Counted from the first letter of the stretch, positions 23,173-32,141 are shown. The stretch: 47,348 nucleotides of DNA from Deltaproteobacteria bacterium (GCA_019308905.1 JAFDHF010000030.1:1-47348); one strand, 5' to 3'. The notes: a model not told the origin generated them from the letters alone. Made by a program: numbers and translations.

Positions 23173-24591
23173 ATGCCCTACGAGAGTTTCAGGGAGTACG
23201 TGGGAGTACTGGAATCCAGGGGGTTGATTCGATGGATCGACGTCGAAGTCGACAAGGACTGGGAGATCACGAGCGTGGCCAGGACCTACTTCCGCCGCAC
23301 TCCGGAGAGTGAACGGTGTGCCCTGGGGTTCCGGCATGTAAAAGGGTATGACATTCCGGTGATTTTGGGGGTCATCGGCGGATCCCGGAGAATCTACAGC
23401 ACTGCCATTGAAACCGAGCCGACTTTCGAGAAGATCAAGGCGGCCTGGCAGGAGGCCCTGTCCGATCCGATCCCACCCGTCACCGTGGAGACCGGCCCCT
23501 GCAAGGAGGTGATACTGAAAGGCGAGGATGTGGATCTCAACCGGTTTCCGGTTCCTGTCTGGACGCCGGGAAAGGATCCGGGTCCGTTTTTCACGGCGCC
23601 GTGTCTCATCACGAGGGATCCGGAGACCGGGATCGGGAATATCGGCACCTACCGCATGGAGATCAAGGGCAGAGACCGGACCGGTGTGCTGTGGGATCTT
23701 CCCAGCCAGCATGGAGCGGTCCATTATGCGAAGTACGAGAGGATGAACCGGCCCATGCCCATGGCCGTGGCCATCGGTGTGGACCCCACCATCATCATGG
23801 CATCGGTCACCAAGGTTCCCCTGGACATGGATGAGATGGCCGTGGCCGGAGGGCTGCGGCGGAAGCCGGTGGAGGTGGTGGGCTGCGAAACCGTCGATCT
23901 TCGAGTGCCTGCCTCGGCCGAGATCGTTCTTGAAGGGGAGGTTCTGCCCGGCGAGAGGGTGAGTGAGGGGCCCTTCGGCGAATACACCGGATACATGGGG
24001 GGACCATACCAGATGCCGCGCTTCCATGTGAAGTGCATCACCCACAGGAGGGATCCCCTCTACCACGCCCTTTTCAGCCAGATGCCTCCGAGTGAGAGCA
24101 GCCTGATGAGGCAGTTGCCTGAGGAGGCGAACATCTACCAGCACCTGGCTGGGTATCTCAAGATCCCCGGGATCAGGGACGTTCATCTTCCGGAGACGGG
24201 CGGAAGCTATGCGATCTGCTGGATCAGCATGGAGAATTCCTACCCGGGCCATGCCCAGCAGGTTCTCTGTGCCTCATGGACTCATTATCCAGCCTTTGCC
24301 AAGTGGATCGTGGTGACAGACGAGGATATCGACATCCGGGATCCCTTTGCCAGGGAATGGGCCCTGAGTTTCAGGGTGGAGCCTGCCAGGGACATATTCT
24401 TTATTCCCAACACCTCCTCGGTCCTGCTCGATCCGTCAGCCGCCCCTCCGGAGGTGCCCCTCTGGGAGAGGAGGTCTTCGAAGATCTGCATCGACGCCAC
24501 CAGGAAGTGGAAATACCCCGAGGTGGCCCTCCCCCCTCAGAAGTATCTCGACCGGGTTTCGCGGGATTGGACCAGATACGGGCTCGAGTAG
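23173..24591 (+). CDS. ubiD: UbiD-family prenylated-FMN decarboxylase
   Basis: A 472-residue UbiD-family enzyme, which adds or removes CO2 on aromatic or unsaturated acids using prenylated FMN. The family's E-R-E network is visible: Glu265 and Glu270 in EGPFGEYTGYMGG, with Arg161 (GTYRMEIKG) as the probable arginine. IGVDPTIIMASVTKVP and the C-terminal DPSA segment are also typical. The start follows GGAGGAGCAAG. The cofactor is made by UbiX, and no ubiX gene is in the window. In the proposed B6 route it would remove the 4-carboxylate of 3-hydroxy-2-methylpyridine-4,5-dicarboxylate, a carboxylate ortho to a hydroxyl as in other UbiD substrates; that step is inference. Confidence 0.9.
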   Translation: MPYESFREYVGVLESRGLIRWIDVEVDKDWEITSVARTYFRRTPESERCALGFRHVKGYDIPVILGVIGGSRRIYSTAIETEPTFEKIKAAWQEALSDPIPPVTVETGPCKEVILKGEDVDLNRFPVPVWTPGKDPGPFFTAPCLITRDPETGIGNIGTYRMEIKGRDRTGVLWDLPSQHGAVHYAKYERMNRPMPMAVAIGVDPTIIMASVTKVPLDMDEMAVAGGLRRKPVEVVGCETVDLRVPASAEIVLEGEVLPGERVSEGPFGEYTGYMGGPYQMPRFHVKCITHRRDPLYHALFSQMPPSESSLMRQLPEEANIYQHLAGYLKIPGIRDVHLPETGGSYAICWISMENSYPGHAQQVLCASWTHYPAFAKWIVVTDEDIDIRDPFAREWALSFRVEPARDIFFIPNTSSVLLDPSAAPPEVPLWERRSSKICIDATRKWKYPEVALPPQKYLDRVSRDWTRYGLE

Positions 24592-24618
24592 GGGCTCTCA
24601 GGAAGGAGACTCTTCGTT

Positions 24619-25578
24619 ATGGCAGCAAACCAGACAAAAGGAGAAATCCAAAGGGCCGCGGTGATCGGTACGGGGACCATGGGACCTGGAATCGCTCAGG
24701 TGCTTGCTCAACACGGGATCTGGGTCCGGGTCTACGACATCGAACCGGCACAGCTCAAGAAGGCGAGAGAGACCCTGAATCGGAATCTGGAGCTCATGAG
24801 GGAGGCCGGCTTTATCCCGGGGGACGCCGGCGAGCGCGTCCTGTCTCTGATCGAGGAGACCAGCGAGCTCAAAGCCGCTGTTGAGGGGGTGGACCTTGTC
24901 ATCGAGGCTGTCCCGGAGGTTCTCGACCTCAAGACAAAAGTCTTTGCCGATCTCGATGCTCTCTGCGCCGAAGCCACGATTCTGGCAAGCAACACCTCCG
25001 GGCTCAGCATCACGGCCCTGGCCAGGGCGACCAAGCGGCCGGGAAAGGTGGTGGGCATGCACTGGTGGAATCCCCCCATCATCATACCGGTCATCGAGGT
25101 GATTCGGGGTGAGACCACCGATCAGGCGGCTGTTGACGCGGTGGAGCATCTGGTGAGGAGGATTCACAAGGTTCCTGTTCTCGTGAAAAAGGACGTTCCA
25201 GGGTTTCTCGGTAACCGGCTCCAATACGCCCTGATGCGGGAGGCCATCGCCCTTCTCGACCAGGGGGTGGCGAGTGCCGAAGATATCGATACGATGATCA
25301 AGGCGGGAATCGGTTTCAAATACCCGGTCATGGGCCCCCTGGAAACCATCGACATGGCTGGTCTCGACATCTATCACCGGGTCTCTCAGTATCTGTACAA
25401 GAGCCTGGACAGCTCCAAGGAGCCTCCTCCCGTGGTGGGGAGCAAGGTCAGAAACAACGAGCTCGGTCTGAAAACAGGCAAGGGGTTTTACGACTATTCA
25501 GGGGTGGATGCAGGCGGGCTTATGGGCGAGCGGATCAAGAAGCTTCTGCTTCTGCTCAAGGATCTGGGCTACGGATGA
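24619..25578 (+). CDS. 3-hydroxyacyl-CoA dehydrogenase family enzyme, FHMPC-dehydrogenase-like
   Basis: A 319-residue NAD-dependent dehydrogenase. The Rossmann motif is GTGTMG (17-22) and the catalytic His148 lies in GMHWWNPPIIIPVIEVI. True hydroxyacyl-CoA dehydrogenases read GLHFFNP there. The GMHWxNPP form, followed by VKKDVPGFLGNRLQYALMRE and GPLETIDMAGLDIY, is how I remember the Mesorhizobium B6 enzyme 5-formyl-3-hydroxy-2-methylpyridine-4-carboxylate 5-dehydrogenase, which oxidises a pyridine aldehyde to the 4,5-dicarboxylate without CoA. The gene directly follows ubiD, whose proposed substrate is that dicarboxylate. No thiolase, crotonase or CoA ligase is nearby, which argues against a fatty-acid role. 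The assignment depends on recalled sequence. Confidence 0.7.
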   Translation: MAANQTKGEIQRAAVIGTGTMGPGIAQVLAQHGIWVRVYDIEPAQLKKARETLNRNLELMREAGFIPGDAGERVLSLIEETSELKAAVEGVDLVIEAVPEVLDLKTKVFADLDALCAEATILASNTSGLSITALARATKRPGKVVGMHWWNPPIIIPVIEVIRGETTDQAAVDAVEHLVRRIHKVPVLVKKDVPGFLGNRLQYALMREAIALLDQGVASAEDIDTMIKAGIGFKYPVMGPLETIDMAGLDIYHRVSQYLYKSLDSSKEPPPVVGSKVRNNELGLKTGKGFYDYSGVDAGGLMGERIKKLLLLLKDLGYG

Positions 25579-25623
25579 GGCCCGTTTTCACAAGATTGAA
25601 AGCACAAGGCAAAGGAGGAGATC

Positions 25624-26625
25624 ATGAAGACACCGATCACACTAATCAAAGGGGCCAGGCTGATAGTGGAGCACTGCATGACCGTCAAGGCCAAGGACAA
25701 TGTCTTGGTCATTGCCGATGACGACCACATGCCGATAGCCGAGGCCGTAGCAGGGGTGGCTTTTTCCCTCGGGGCGTACCCGGTTGTCGCCAACGTGACC
25801 CATCACGTTACCTCTGCTCTAGCCTCCATGGCTGTTCCGATGGAACCTCCCGCGCATCTGGCCGAGGCCATGCTCCATTCGGACGAGATTATCATCACGA
25901 CCAATCTGGAATGGGCCAACCGGTTCGCCCACGTCGACCCGGTCAAGGGGAGTGTGGAGAAGGGTGCGAAGATCGCCTCGATCGAAGAGGGACTGGGGGA
26001 GTGGGATCTCGAGATCGAGGATATCAACAGGATCACCGAGCGGGCGGAGAAGATCATCAAGGCCATGGAAGGGGCCAAATGGGCCAGGGTCACGGGCCCC
26101 GGGGGAACGGACGTGAAGATCTGTATCGAGGGGAGGCCTCCCCTGAAGGTCGTTCCGGTCAAGGAACCCGGCGTCATGATGGGCCCGATCCCCCTCTGGG
26201 GAGAGGTTGCCTATGCTGCGGTGGAGGACAAGACCGAGGGGCAGATCGTCTTTGATGGGATCATGCTGGGGGTCGGCGTGTCCGGGACCCTTCCGACGCC
26301 CATCAGGCTCACGATCAAAAACGGCAGGGCTGTCGAGATTACAGGTGGTGAGGAGGCCGAGAAGCTGAGAGCGGCCATAGAGGGGGCCGACAGCCAGGCA
26401 AACGTGGTGGCCGAGTTCGCCATCGGCACGAGCGACAAGGAGAAGTTCGGCTCTCCCTCCGAAAAGGGGATGCTGGGGACCGCCCACTTCGGCCTCGGCG
26501 ACAACGCCCACTGCTACCCCGGGGGGCAGAGTTGGAGCAAGGTCCATCTTGACGGGAGCGTCCGGGACATCACCCTCGAGGTGGACGGCAAGCGGATCAT
26601 GGAGGACGGCAAGATCATCATTTAG
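25624..26625 (+). CDS. M29 aminopeptidase/NicX-fold metalloenzyme
   Basis: A 333-residue protein of the family that unites M29 thermophilic aminopeptidases and the iron(II) enzyme 2,5-dihydroxypyridine 5,6-dioxygenase (NicX). The metal-site region is in the C-terminal third: AEFAIG (Glu264), GTAHFGLGDN (His288) and VHLDGSVRD (His308, Asp310). The His...His-X-Asp set matches the NicX type, and the second Glu of the two-zinc aminopeptidase site is not evident. The protein is shorter than M29 peptidases (about 410). In an anaerobe a dioxygenase is unexpected, so it may be a hydrolase or lyase acting on a hydroxypyridine-derived ring. A good start is given by AAAGGAGGAGATC. Confidence 0.65.
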   Translation: MKTPITLIKGARLIVEHCMTVKAKDNVLVIADDDHMPIAEAVAGVAFSLGAYPVVANVTHHVTSALASMAVPMEPPAHLAEAMLHSDEIIITTNLEWANRFAHVDPVKGSVEKGAKIASIEEGLGEWDLEIEDINRITERAEKIIKAMEGAKWARVTGPGGTDVKICIEGRPPLKVVPVKEPGVMMGPIPLWGEVAYAAVEDKTEGQIVFDGIMLGVGVSGTLPTPIRLTIKNGRAVEITGGEEAEKLRAAIEGADSQANVVAEFAIGTSDKEKFGSPSEKGMLGTAHFGLGDNAHCYPGGQSWSKVHLDGSVRDITLEVDGKRIMEDGKIII

Positions 26626-26663
26626 GGAGGGCCGGAGGAAGCTGGACGGGGAGGCGCCGGCGT

Positions 26664-26715
26664 GTTCGTGGTTCGTGTTCGTGGACCGTGTTCGTGTTCG
26701 TGGTTGTGGTTCGTG
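26664..26715. repeat. degenerate GTTCGTG tandem repeat
   Basis: GTTCGTG occurs six times in 52 bp (starting at 26664, 26671, 26677, 26690, 26696 and 26709), partly overlapping by one G. It fills the spacer between the M29/NicX-like gene and the cupin gene and lies between the former's stop and the latter's ribosome binding site. No function is evident. Confidence 0.7.
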
Positions 26716-26796
26716 CTGGTTCCGGTAGGAGTTTCGAGCGAGACTGGGATTAGCCGAGGCGGCTTCTTGGAGGCTCACCTACAAGAGAGGGAAGAG

Positions 26797-27156
26797 ATGA
26801 CAGTCAAGATTGCCAGGATTTCGGAGACAGAGGCCATCTCCCTTCCACGGGAGAGTTGGTCCAAGAAACTCTTGACAGGGGAGACGGTCGGGGCCGGAAA
26901 ATGCATGCTGGGGGTTTCCAGATTCACCCCTGGGACGGTGACCTCCATGCTGACCCACCAGGAAGAGGAGTTGGCTTACGTGCTCAAGGGGAAGGGTAAG
27001 ATCCGGCTCAGGGACGGGGAGGTCTCCTATGAGCAAGGGGACGGCATCTACATCTCCCCGGGAACACCTCACAGCGTTGTGAACGACGGGGACGAGGATG
27101 TGGAGATGGTATTTGCCTTTTCCTGGCCGGACTATCCTCCCACCGAAAAGGGGTGA
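26797..27156 (+). CDS. small cupin-domain protein
   Basis: A 119-residue single-domain cupin. The two cupin motifs are LTHQEEELAYVLKGKGKIRL and YISPGTPHSVVNDGDE; the first has one of the usual metal histidines and the expected Glu, and the second has the final His, so metal binding is likely. ATG 26797 is chosen because GAGAGGGAAGAG precedes it; a longer frame from 26662 would run through the GTTCGTG repeats. It lies between the NicX-like gene and the molybdenum hydroxylase. Possible roles are isomerase, lyase or sensor; none is proven. Confidence 0.75.
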   Translation: MTVKIARISETEAISLPRESWSKKLLTGETVGAGKCMLGVSRFTPGTVTSMLTHQEEELAYVLKGKGKIRLRDGEVSYEQGDGIYISPGTPHSVVNDGDEDVEMVFAFSWPDYPPTEKG

Positions 27157-27228
27157 ACCTGGAGTATGGACCCCTCTGCCTGGTTGAAGGTTGGAGAGGG
27201 CCGCGGCTTTTTTGGAGGGGATCATGTC

Positions 27229-28110
27229 ATGAGAGGGTTTGAATACGTTCGTCCATCATCTCTTGAGGAGGCCTGCCGGCTGCTGGGCCGGTCTGAGGGC
27301 GAGTCGAGGGTTCTGGCCGGGGGGACGGATCTGCTGGTTCAGGTCAAGCAGAAGAGACTCCATCCCGACCTGGTAGTCAGTCTGAGAGACGTCCCAGGGC
27401 TTTCCTTTATCCGCGTTGAACCTGACGGGAGTGTTGCGATCGGCGCCATGACATCCCTTGGGGCGATCGAGACCTCAAAGGAGATGCTCGAGCATCTCCC
27501 CCCTGTGGCAGAGGCGGCCTCCATGGTGGGCTCGGTCCAGGTGAGGAGCCGGGCCACCCTCGGGGGTAACCTGTGCAATGCCGCACCGTCGGCGGACATG
27601 GCGCCGATTCTGATAGCCTACGAGGCTACCGTGGATCTCGGCGACGGCCGGAGGGACCGGTCGATTCCCCTTGAAGATTTCTTTACCGGTCCAGGCCAGA
27701 CCGTGCTCGAGACCGGAGAGGTGATGAAAGCGGTCCGGATCCCCAGGGCGCCGGAGTGGAGCTTCGGGACCTATCTGAAGGCCTTCCGGTCGAGCATGGA
27801 CATCGCGGTCGTGGGGGTGGGGATACGGGTGACCTTCCGGAGGGAAACCACGGTCTGCCAGGACCTGAGACTGGTGCTGGGCGCGGTTGCTCCGACGCCG
27901 ATGCGGGCCAGGGGCTCGGAGCGGATGGCGGCGGGTCGCGAGCTCGATGACGTCTTGATCGAGGAGATCAGCCGGATGGCCTCTGAGGAGGCTCGTCCCA
28001 TATCGGATGTTCGATCGACTGCCGGCTATCGGAAGAGCCTGGTTACCGTGTTGACGCGGAGGGTGCTTCTTGCAGCCCGCGACTGGGCAGAGAAAGGAGG
28101 CCGCCGGTGA
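27229..28110 (+). CDS. molybdenum hydroxylase FAD subunit (CoxM/XdhB type)
   Basis: A 293-residue FAD-binding protein of the xanthine dehydrogenase family, passing electrons from the iron-sulfur subunit to an acceptor. The FAD-binding segments VLAGGTDLLVQ and ATLGGNLCNAAPSADMAP are clear. ATG 27229 is preferred because GGAGGGG lies eight bases upstream; the frame opens earlier at 27166 without a signal. The stop overlaps the next gene by four bases (GTGA). Order M-S-L is that of CoxMSL-type operons. There is no CoxF/XdhC-type maturation gene in the window. Confidence 0.9.
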   Translation: MRGFEYVRPSSLEEACRLLGRSEGESRVLAGGTDLLVQVKQKRLHPDLVVSLRDVPGLSFIRVEPDGSVAIGAMTSLGAIETSKEMLEHLPPVAEAASMVGSVQVRSRATLGGNLCNAAPSADMAPILIAYEATVDLGDGRRDRSIPLEDFFTGPGQTVLETGEVMKAVRIPRAPEWSFGTYLKAFRSSMDIAVVGVGIRVTFRRETTVCQDLRLVLGAVAPTPMRARGSERMAAGRELDDVLIEEISRMASEEARPISDVRSTAGYRKSLVTVLTRRVLLAARDWAEKGGRR

Positions 28111-28589
28111 AACGAGAGCTCAGGATAAGGGTCAACGGCGATCTATACCATCTTTTTGTGGAACCTCATCGCACCCTTCTCGAGGTGATCCGGGAGGAGA
28201 TCGGCCTCACGGGAACCAAGAAGGGATGTGAACTCGGCGAATGCGGGGCCTGCACGGTTCTGCTCGACGGCAGGCCGGTAAACTCATGCCTGGTTCTCGC
28301 CCACGAGGCCGACGGCCGGGAGATCACCACGATCGAAGGCATATCCAGGGGCGGGGACCTCCATCCCATCCAGAGGGCCTTTGTTGAACACGGGGCCATT
28401 CAGTGCGGCTTTTGCACTCCCGGTATGATCATCAGCACAAAGGCTCTTCTCGACAGGGACCCGAAGGCGGGCAGGAGAGAGATCCGAAATGCGCTCAAGG
28501 GTAACCTCTGCCGGTGCACGGGGTATATCAAGATCACGGAGGCCGTGGAGGCGGCCGAGGACATGATGGAAGAGGGGGGGCGCCGATGA
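28107..28589 (+). CDS. molybdenum hydroxylase 2Fe-2S subunit (CoxS/XdhC type)
   Basis: A 160-residue protein with the two 2Fe-2S clusters of molybdenum hydroxylases: Cys41, Cys46, Cys49 and Cys61 (CELGECGAC ... C) in the plant-ferredoxin-like N-terminal domain, and Cys100, Cys103, Cys135, Cys137 (CGFC ... CRC) in the helical C-terminal domain. It starts at GTG overlapping the FAD subunit and ends in an ATGA overlap with the large subunit, so the three subunits are translated as a block. Confidence 0.93.
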   Translation: MKRELRIRVNGDLYHLFVEPHRTLLEVIREEIGLTGTKKGCELGECGACTVLLDGRPVNSCLVLAHEADGREITTIEGISRGGDLHPIQRAFVEHGAIQCGFCTPGMIISTKALLDRDPKAGRREIRNALKGNLCRCTGYIKITEAVEAAEDMMEEGGRR

Positions 28590-30871
28590 GAGGGAAGGTG
28601 ATTGGAAAGGGGCTTCCAAAGATCGATTCTATCGCCAAGGCCACAGGGGAGGCCCGGTACACGGTGGACCTCAAGCTGCCCGGGATGCTCTGCGGGAAGA
28701 TCCTGAGGAGCCCTATTGCTCACGGCAAGATCAAATCCATTGATCCGTCCCGGGCGGAGCGACTCGAGGGTGTCCATGCGGTCATCACTGCAAAGGACGT
28801 CCCCCAAAACAGATTCAGCTTCTTTCAATGGCAGGCCGACAAGACGATTCTCTGCACCGACAGGGTCCGGTACGTGGGTGATGAAGTGGCGGCCGTGGCG
28901 GCCGTGGACGAAGAGACCGCGACGAGTGCGCTCGATCTCATCGATGTCGAGTACGAGACCCTTCCCGCGGTATTCGATGCAGAGGAGGCAGTCAAACCCG
29001 GGGCTCCTCTGATCCATGAGAAAGACAAAAACATTGCCTTCCATGTGGAGCGTCTCTTCGGCGACCCGGACAGGGCCTTTGAAGAGTGCGACTTTGTCTG
29101 TGAGGATCGCTACGTGACGGAGCAGGTGGCCCACTGCTGTATGGAGGTATCGAACTGCGTGGCCAGGTGGGATCCGGCAGGCAGGCTGACTATCTGGGTC
29201 AACACCCAGGCTCCCCATACCCAGAGGCAGGAGGTAGCCCGGATTCTGGGGATTCCGGCACGTAACGTCCGGATCATAAGCTCCGCCATGGGAGGTGGTT
29301 TCGGATCCAAGCTGGTCATGGATATGAAACTCCCCATCGCTTCCCTTCTTTCCAGGAGGACAGGAAGGCCGGTAAAGATCGAGAACTCGAGGCAGGAGGA
29401 ATTCAGCACCGCCAAGACCCGCTACGGTTACACTATCTATGTCAAGACCGGGGCGAAAAGGGACGGAAGGCTCTGGGCCAGGGAGATGAAGGTGGTCGGT
29501 GACAACGGGGCTTACAACGACAAGGGCCCTGCTACGCTCAATTTCTCGAGCATGATGTTCGGTACCATGTACAACATCCCCAATATCCGGTACGAGGGGA
29601 CCCTTGTCTATACAAACAAACAGATGGGCACCGCTTTCCGGGGGTTCGGAAACCCTCAGATCACCTTTGCCTGTGAGACGCAGCTTGACCTGCTTGCCGA
29701 GAAGATGGGCATGGATCCTCTGGAACTCCGGCTGAAAAACGCCAACCAACCCGGGCAGGTGACCTCCTGCGGCGCAGAGATCACCAGTTGCGGGATGACC
29801 GAGTGCATGGAGGCCGCGGCCCGAACGGCCCGGTGGAAGGAGAAGCGCAACCAGAAAGGGCTTCGCGGGATCGGCTTGGCAAACATGGTTCACACAGGAG
29901 CGGGTGGACGTTTCTACGGCTACAATGCAGCAGACGCCTTTGTCAAGCTCTCTGACGACGGCACGGTGACCCTCATCACCTCGGCCCTCGACATGGGGCA
30001 GGGAGCCCACACGGCCATGGCCCAGATTGTGGCCGAGGAGCTGGGGGTGAATCTCGGGGATGTCAATGTCGTCTCCAATGACACGGATCTGACCCCTTAT
30101 GACCTTGGGGCTTGGGGGAGCCGGGCGACCTTCATGAACGGCAATGCCGCCCTGGACGCTGCCAGACAGGCCAGGCAGGAGATCGTCCAGGTCGCCGCCG
30201 AGATGATGGAGGCAGATCCCGAGGAGATCGTTCTCGAGGATGGGAAGGTCTCTGTCAAAGGGTCAGGGGAGAGGTACAGCTTTCGGGAACTTGCCGATTA
30301 TGCCGTCAACAAGAGGGGAACCCCGATTTCTGGGAGAGGCCGCTTTGTCGACAGGCTGCCTCCTGGCTATACGATCGCCGAGGCCTTTGCCAAGAACATC
30401 CCCGCTTTCTCCTTTGGTACCCAGGTGGCAGAGGTGGAGATCGACCCGGAGACAGGCGAGGTGAAGGTCCTGAGGGTTGTGGCGGCCCACGAAACCGGCA
30501 CGACCATCAATACCACCATGGCCGAAGGGCAGATCGAGGGGTCTGTGGTGCAGGGCATCGGTTATGCCCTCATGGAGAGGCTGGTTTTAGAAGAGGGAAA
30601 GGTGGTGAACGACGGGTTCCTCGACTACAAGATCCCCACCATCGGAGACATCCCTGAAATCAAGACGATTCTGATCGAGACAAACGATCCCCATGGTCCC
30701 TTTGGGGCCAAGGGTATCGGGGAGCCCGGGCTGGTTCCCACGGCGGCGGCCATCGTCAATGCGATCTATGACGCCTGTGGGGTTCGGGTCCGAAGGCTGC
30801 CGGTCGATCGTGACGACCTGTTGAAGAGACTCAGGGAAAAAAGAGGGGGGTCGAGGGCCGCGGGAGCTTAG
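28586..30871 (+). CDS. molybdenum hydroxylase large (Moco-binding) subunit
   Basis: A 761-residue molybdopterin subunit of the xanthine dehydrogenase family, which hydroxylates an electron-poor ring carbon with oxygen from water. Visible are GGGFGSK (about 236-242), AFRGFGNPQ in the substrate channel, ALDMGQGAHTAM, and the catalytic Glu713 in GAKGIGEPG. ATG 28586 (ATGA overlap with the small subunit) is chosen over a frame opening at 28514. Substrate type is not decided: relatives act on purines, nicotinate, quinoline and 4-hydroxybenzoyl-CoA. Placed after UbiD and the NicX-like gene, hydroxylation of a pyridine carboxylate next to nitrogen is my preferred role. Confidence 0.92.
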   Translation: MRGKVIGKGLPKIDSIAKATGEARYTVDLKLPGMLCGKILRSPIAHGKIKSIDPSRAERLEGVHAVITAKDVPQNRFSFFQWQADKTILCTDRVRYVGDEVAAVAAVDEETATSALDLIDVEYETLPAVFDAEEAVKPGAPLIHEKDKNIAFHVERLFGDPDRAFEECDFVCEDRYVTEQVAHCCMEVSNCVARWDPAGRLTIWVNTQAPHTQRQEVARILGIPARNVRIISSAMGGGFGSKLVMDMKLPIASLLSRRTGRPVKIENSRQEEFSTAKTRYGYTIYVKTGAKRDGRLWAREMKVVGDNGAYNDKGPATLNFSSMMFGTMYNIPNIRYEGTLVYTNKQMGTAFRGFGNPQITFACETQLDLLAEKMGMDPLELRLKNANQPGQVTSCGAEITSCGMTECMEAAARTARWKEKRNQKGLRGIGLANMVHTGAGGRFYGYNAADAFVKLSDDGTVTLITSALDMGQGAHTAMAQIVAEELGVNLGDVNVVSNDTDLTPYDLGAWGSRATFMNGNAALDAARQARQEIVQVAAEMMEADPEEIVLEDGKVSVKGSGERYSFRELADYAVNKRGTPISGRGRFVDRLPPGYTIAEAFAKNIPAFSFGTQVAEVEIDPETGEVKVLRVVAAHETGTTINTTMAEGQIEGSVVQGIGYALMERLVLEEGKVVNDGFLDYKIPTIGDIPEIKTILIETNDPHGPFGAKGIGEPGLVPTAAAIVNAIYDACGVRVRRLPVDRDDLLKRLREKRGGSRAAGA

Positions 30872-30929
30872 CCAAAACAGGAATCAGCAGGAGAAAGGCC
30901 GGGTACAATCGATTCTACGGGAGGGAGTG

Positions 30930-32108
30930 ATGGACCTCAGAGCGCAGTTCTCACATCATTTCCCAGGGCGTATCGAACTGGGCAACGGGACCGTATCGAA
31001 AGTCGGGGAGATTCTCAAAGATGCGGGGGTAAGGCGGGCACTTCTGGTCACCGATCCAGGGGTGATCGAAGCGGGTCTGGCCGGTAAGGTAAGAGGCGCG
31101 CTCGATGGGGCGGGAATCGAATACGCCGTCTATTCGGACGTTCGGAGTAACCCTACAGAGGAAAACGTCCAGGGCGCATTGGCCGCCTATCGTGACAACA
31201 AATGCGATTGTCTGGTAGGGCTAGGAGGCGGCAGCTCCATCGATGTGGCCAAGGCGGTCCGGGTGATGGCCTCGCATCCCGGCAGGCTCGAAGACTACTA
31301 CGCCGCCTATGGGGGTATCGAAAGGATCACTCCGGACATGCCCTACATTGCGGCGATTCCCACCACCTCCGGGACGGGAAGCGAGGTCTCCCCTGCAAGC
31401 CTCATCACCAACGTCCACAAGAAGACGAAACTGGCCCTGTTCAGCTTCTATCTCTATCCGAACCTCGCAATCATCGATCCTGAAATGACGCTGACCTGTC
31501 CCCCGGCACTCACCGCAGCCACGGGCATGGATGCCCTGGTTCACAACATCGAGGCCTTTGTGGCAAAGGGGAATGACCCCCTGGGTGAGGCGACGGCAGC
31601 CTGGGGAATCAGGTACGTCGGAGAGAGCCTTCGCCAGGCGGTCTCCGACGGCTCGAACCTGGAAGCCCGCACGAAGATGGCCTACGGCTCGTACCTGGGA
31701 GGACTGGCCCCGGACTTCAACCTCCTAGGCATAGCCCACTCCCTCTCCCATCAGATCTCGGCGATCTACGACACCCCCCACGGGGTGGGCAACGCGGTGA
31801 TGATCCCCCATGCCATGCGGTTCAACATGGCGAGCCCCACTGCAAAGGCCAAGTTGCGGTGGGTTGCCCTGTTCATGGGAGAAGACGTCTCACGCCTGAG
31901 CGAAGATGATGCAGCAGAGGCCGCCGTCGACGCTGTGGTGAGGCTTTCCCGCGACATCGGGATTCCGAGAGGACTGGCGGACCTCGGTGTGGAAAGGAGC
32001 AAGTTTCGCTTGCTGGCCGAAATGGCCATGAAGGACGTGTGCACATCGACTAATCCCTGTGAGGCAGACCCCGAGAAACTGGTAGGCGTCCTGGAGGCAG
32101 CCTACTAG
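30930..32108 (+). CDS. iron-containing alcohol dehydrogenase (group III)
   Basis: A 392-residue NAD(P)-dependent enzyme. The nucleotide motif GGGSSIDVAKAV and the metal ligands Asp201 and His205 (GMDALVHNIEA), then His in GIAHSLSHQ and TPHGVGNAV are all present, so it should be active. ATG 30930 is used; it follows GGGAGGGAGTG. It could oxidise an alcohol such as pyridoxine or reduce a semialdehyde such as succinate semialdehyde. It lies between the molybdenum hydroxylase and AOR3; an alcohol dehydrogenase beside an AOR suggests an alcohol-aldehyde-acid sequence. Confidence 0.88.
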   Translation: MDLRAQFSHHFPGRIELGNGTVSKVGEILKDAGVRRALLVTDPGVIEAGLAGKVRGALDGAGIEYAVYSDVRSNPTEENVQGALAAYRDNKCDCLVGLGGGSSIDVAKAVRVMASHPGRLEDYYAAYGGIERITPDMPYIAAIPTTSGTGSEVSPASLITNVHKKTKLALFSFYLYPNLAIIDPEMTLTCPPALTAATGMDALVHNIEAFVAKGNDPLGEATAAWGIRYVGESLRQAVSDGSNLEARTKMAYGSYLGGLAPDFNLLGIAHSLSHQISAIYDTPHGVGNAVMIPHAMRFNMASPTAKAKLRWVALFMGEDVSRLSEDDAAEAAVDAVVRLSRDIGIPRGLADLGVERSKFRLLAEMAMKDVCTSTNPCEADPEKLVGVLEAAY

Positions 32109-32141
32109 GCGCGCTTCTGCAGAGGGTTGAGGGGAAGGGCC

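Noticed and set aside
17716-30871. Classical anaerobic nicotinate fermentation (Eubacterium type) as the pathway
   Set aside because: A molybdenum hydroxylase, reductase and amidohydrolase fit, but there is no methyleneglutarate mutase, dimethylmaleate hydratase or lyase, and the aminotransferase, UbiD and four AORs would be unexplained.
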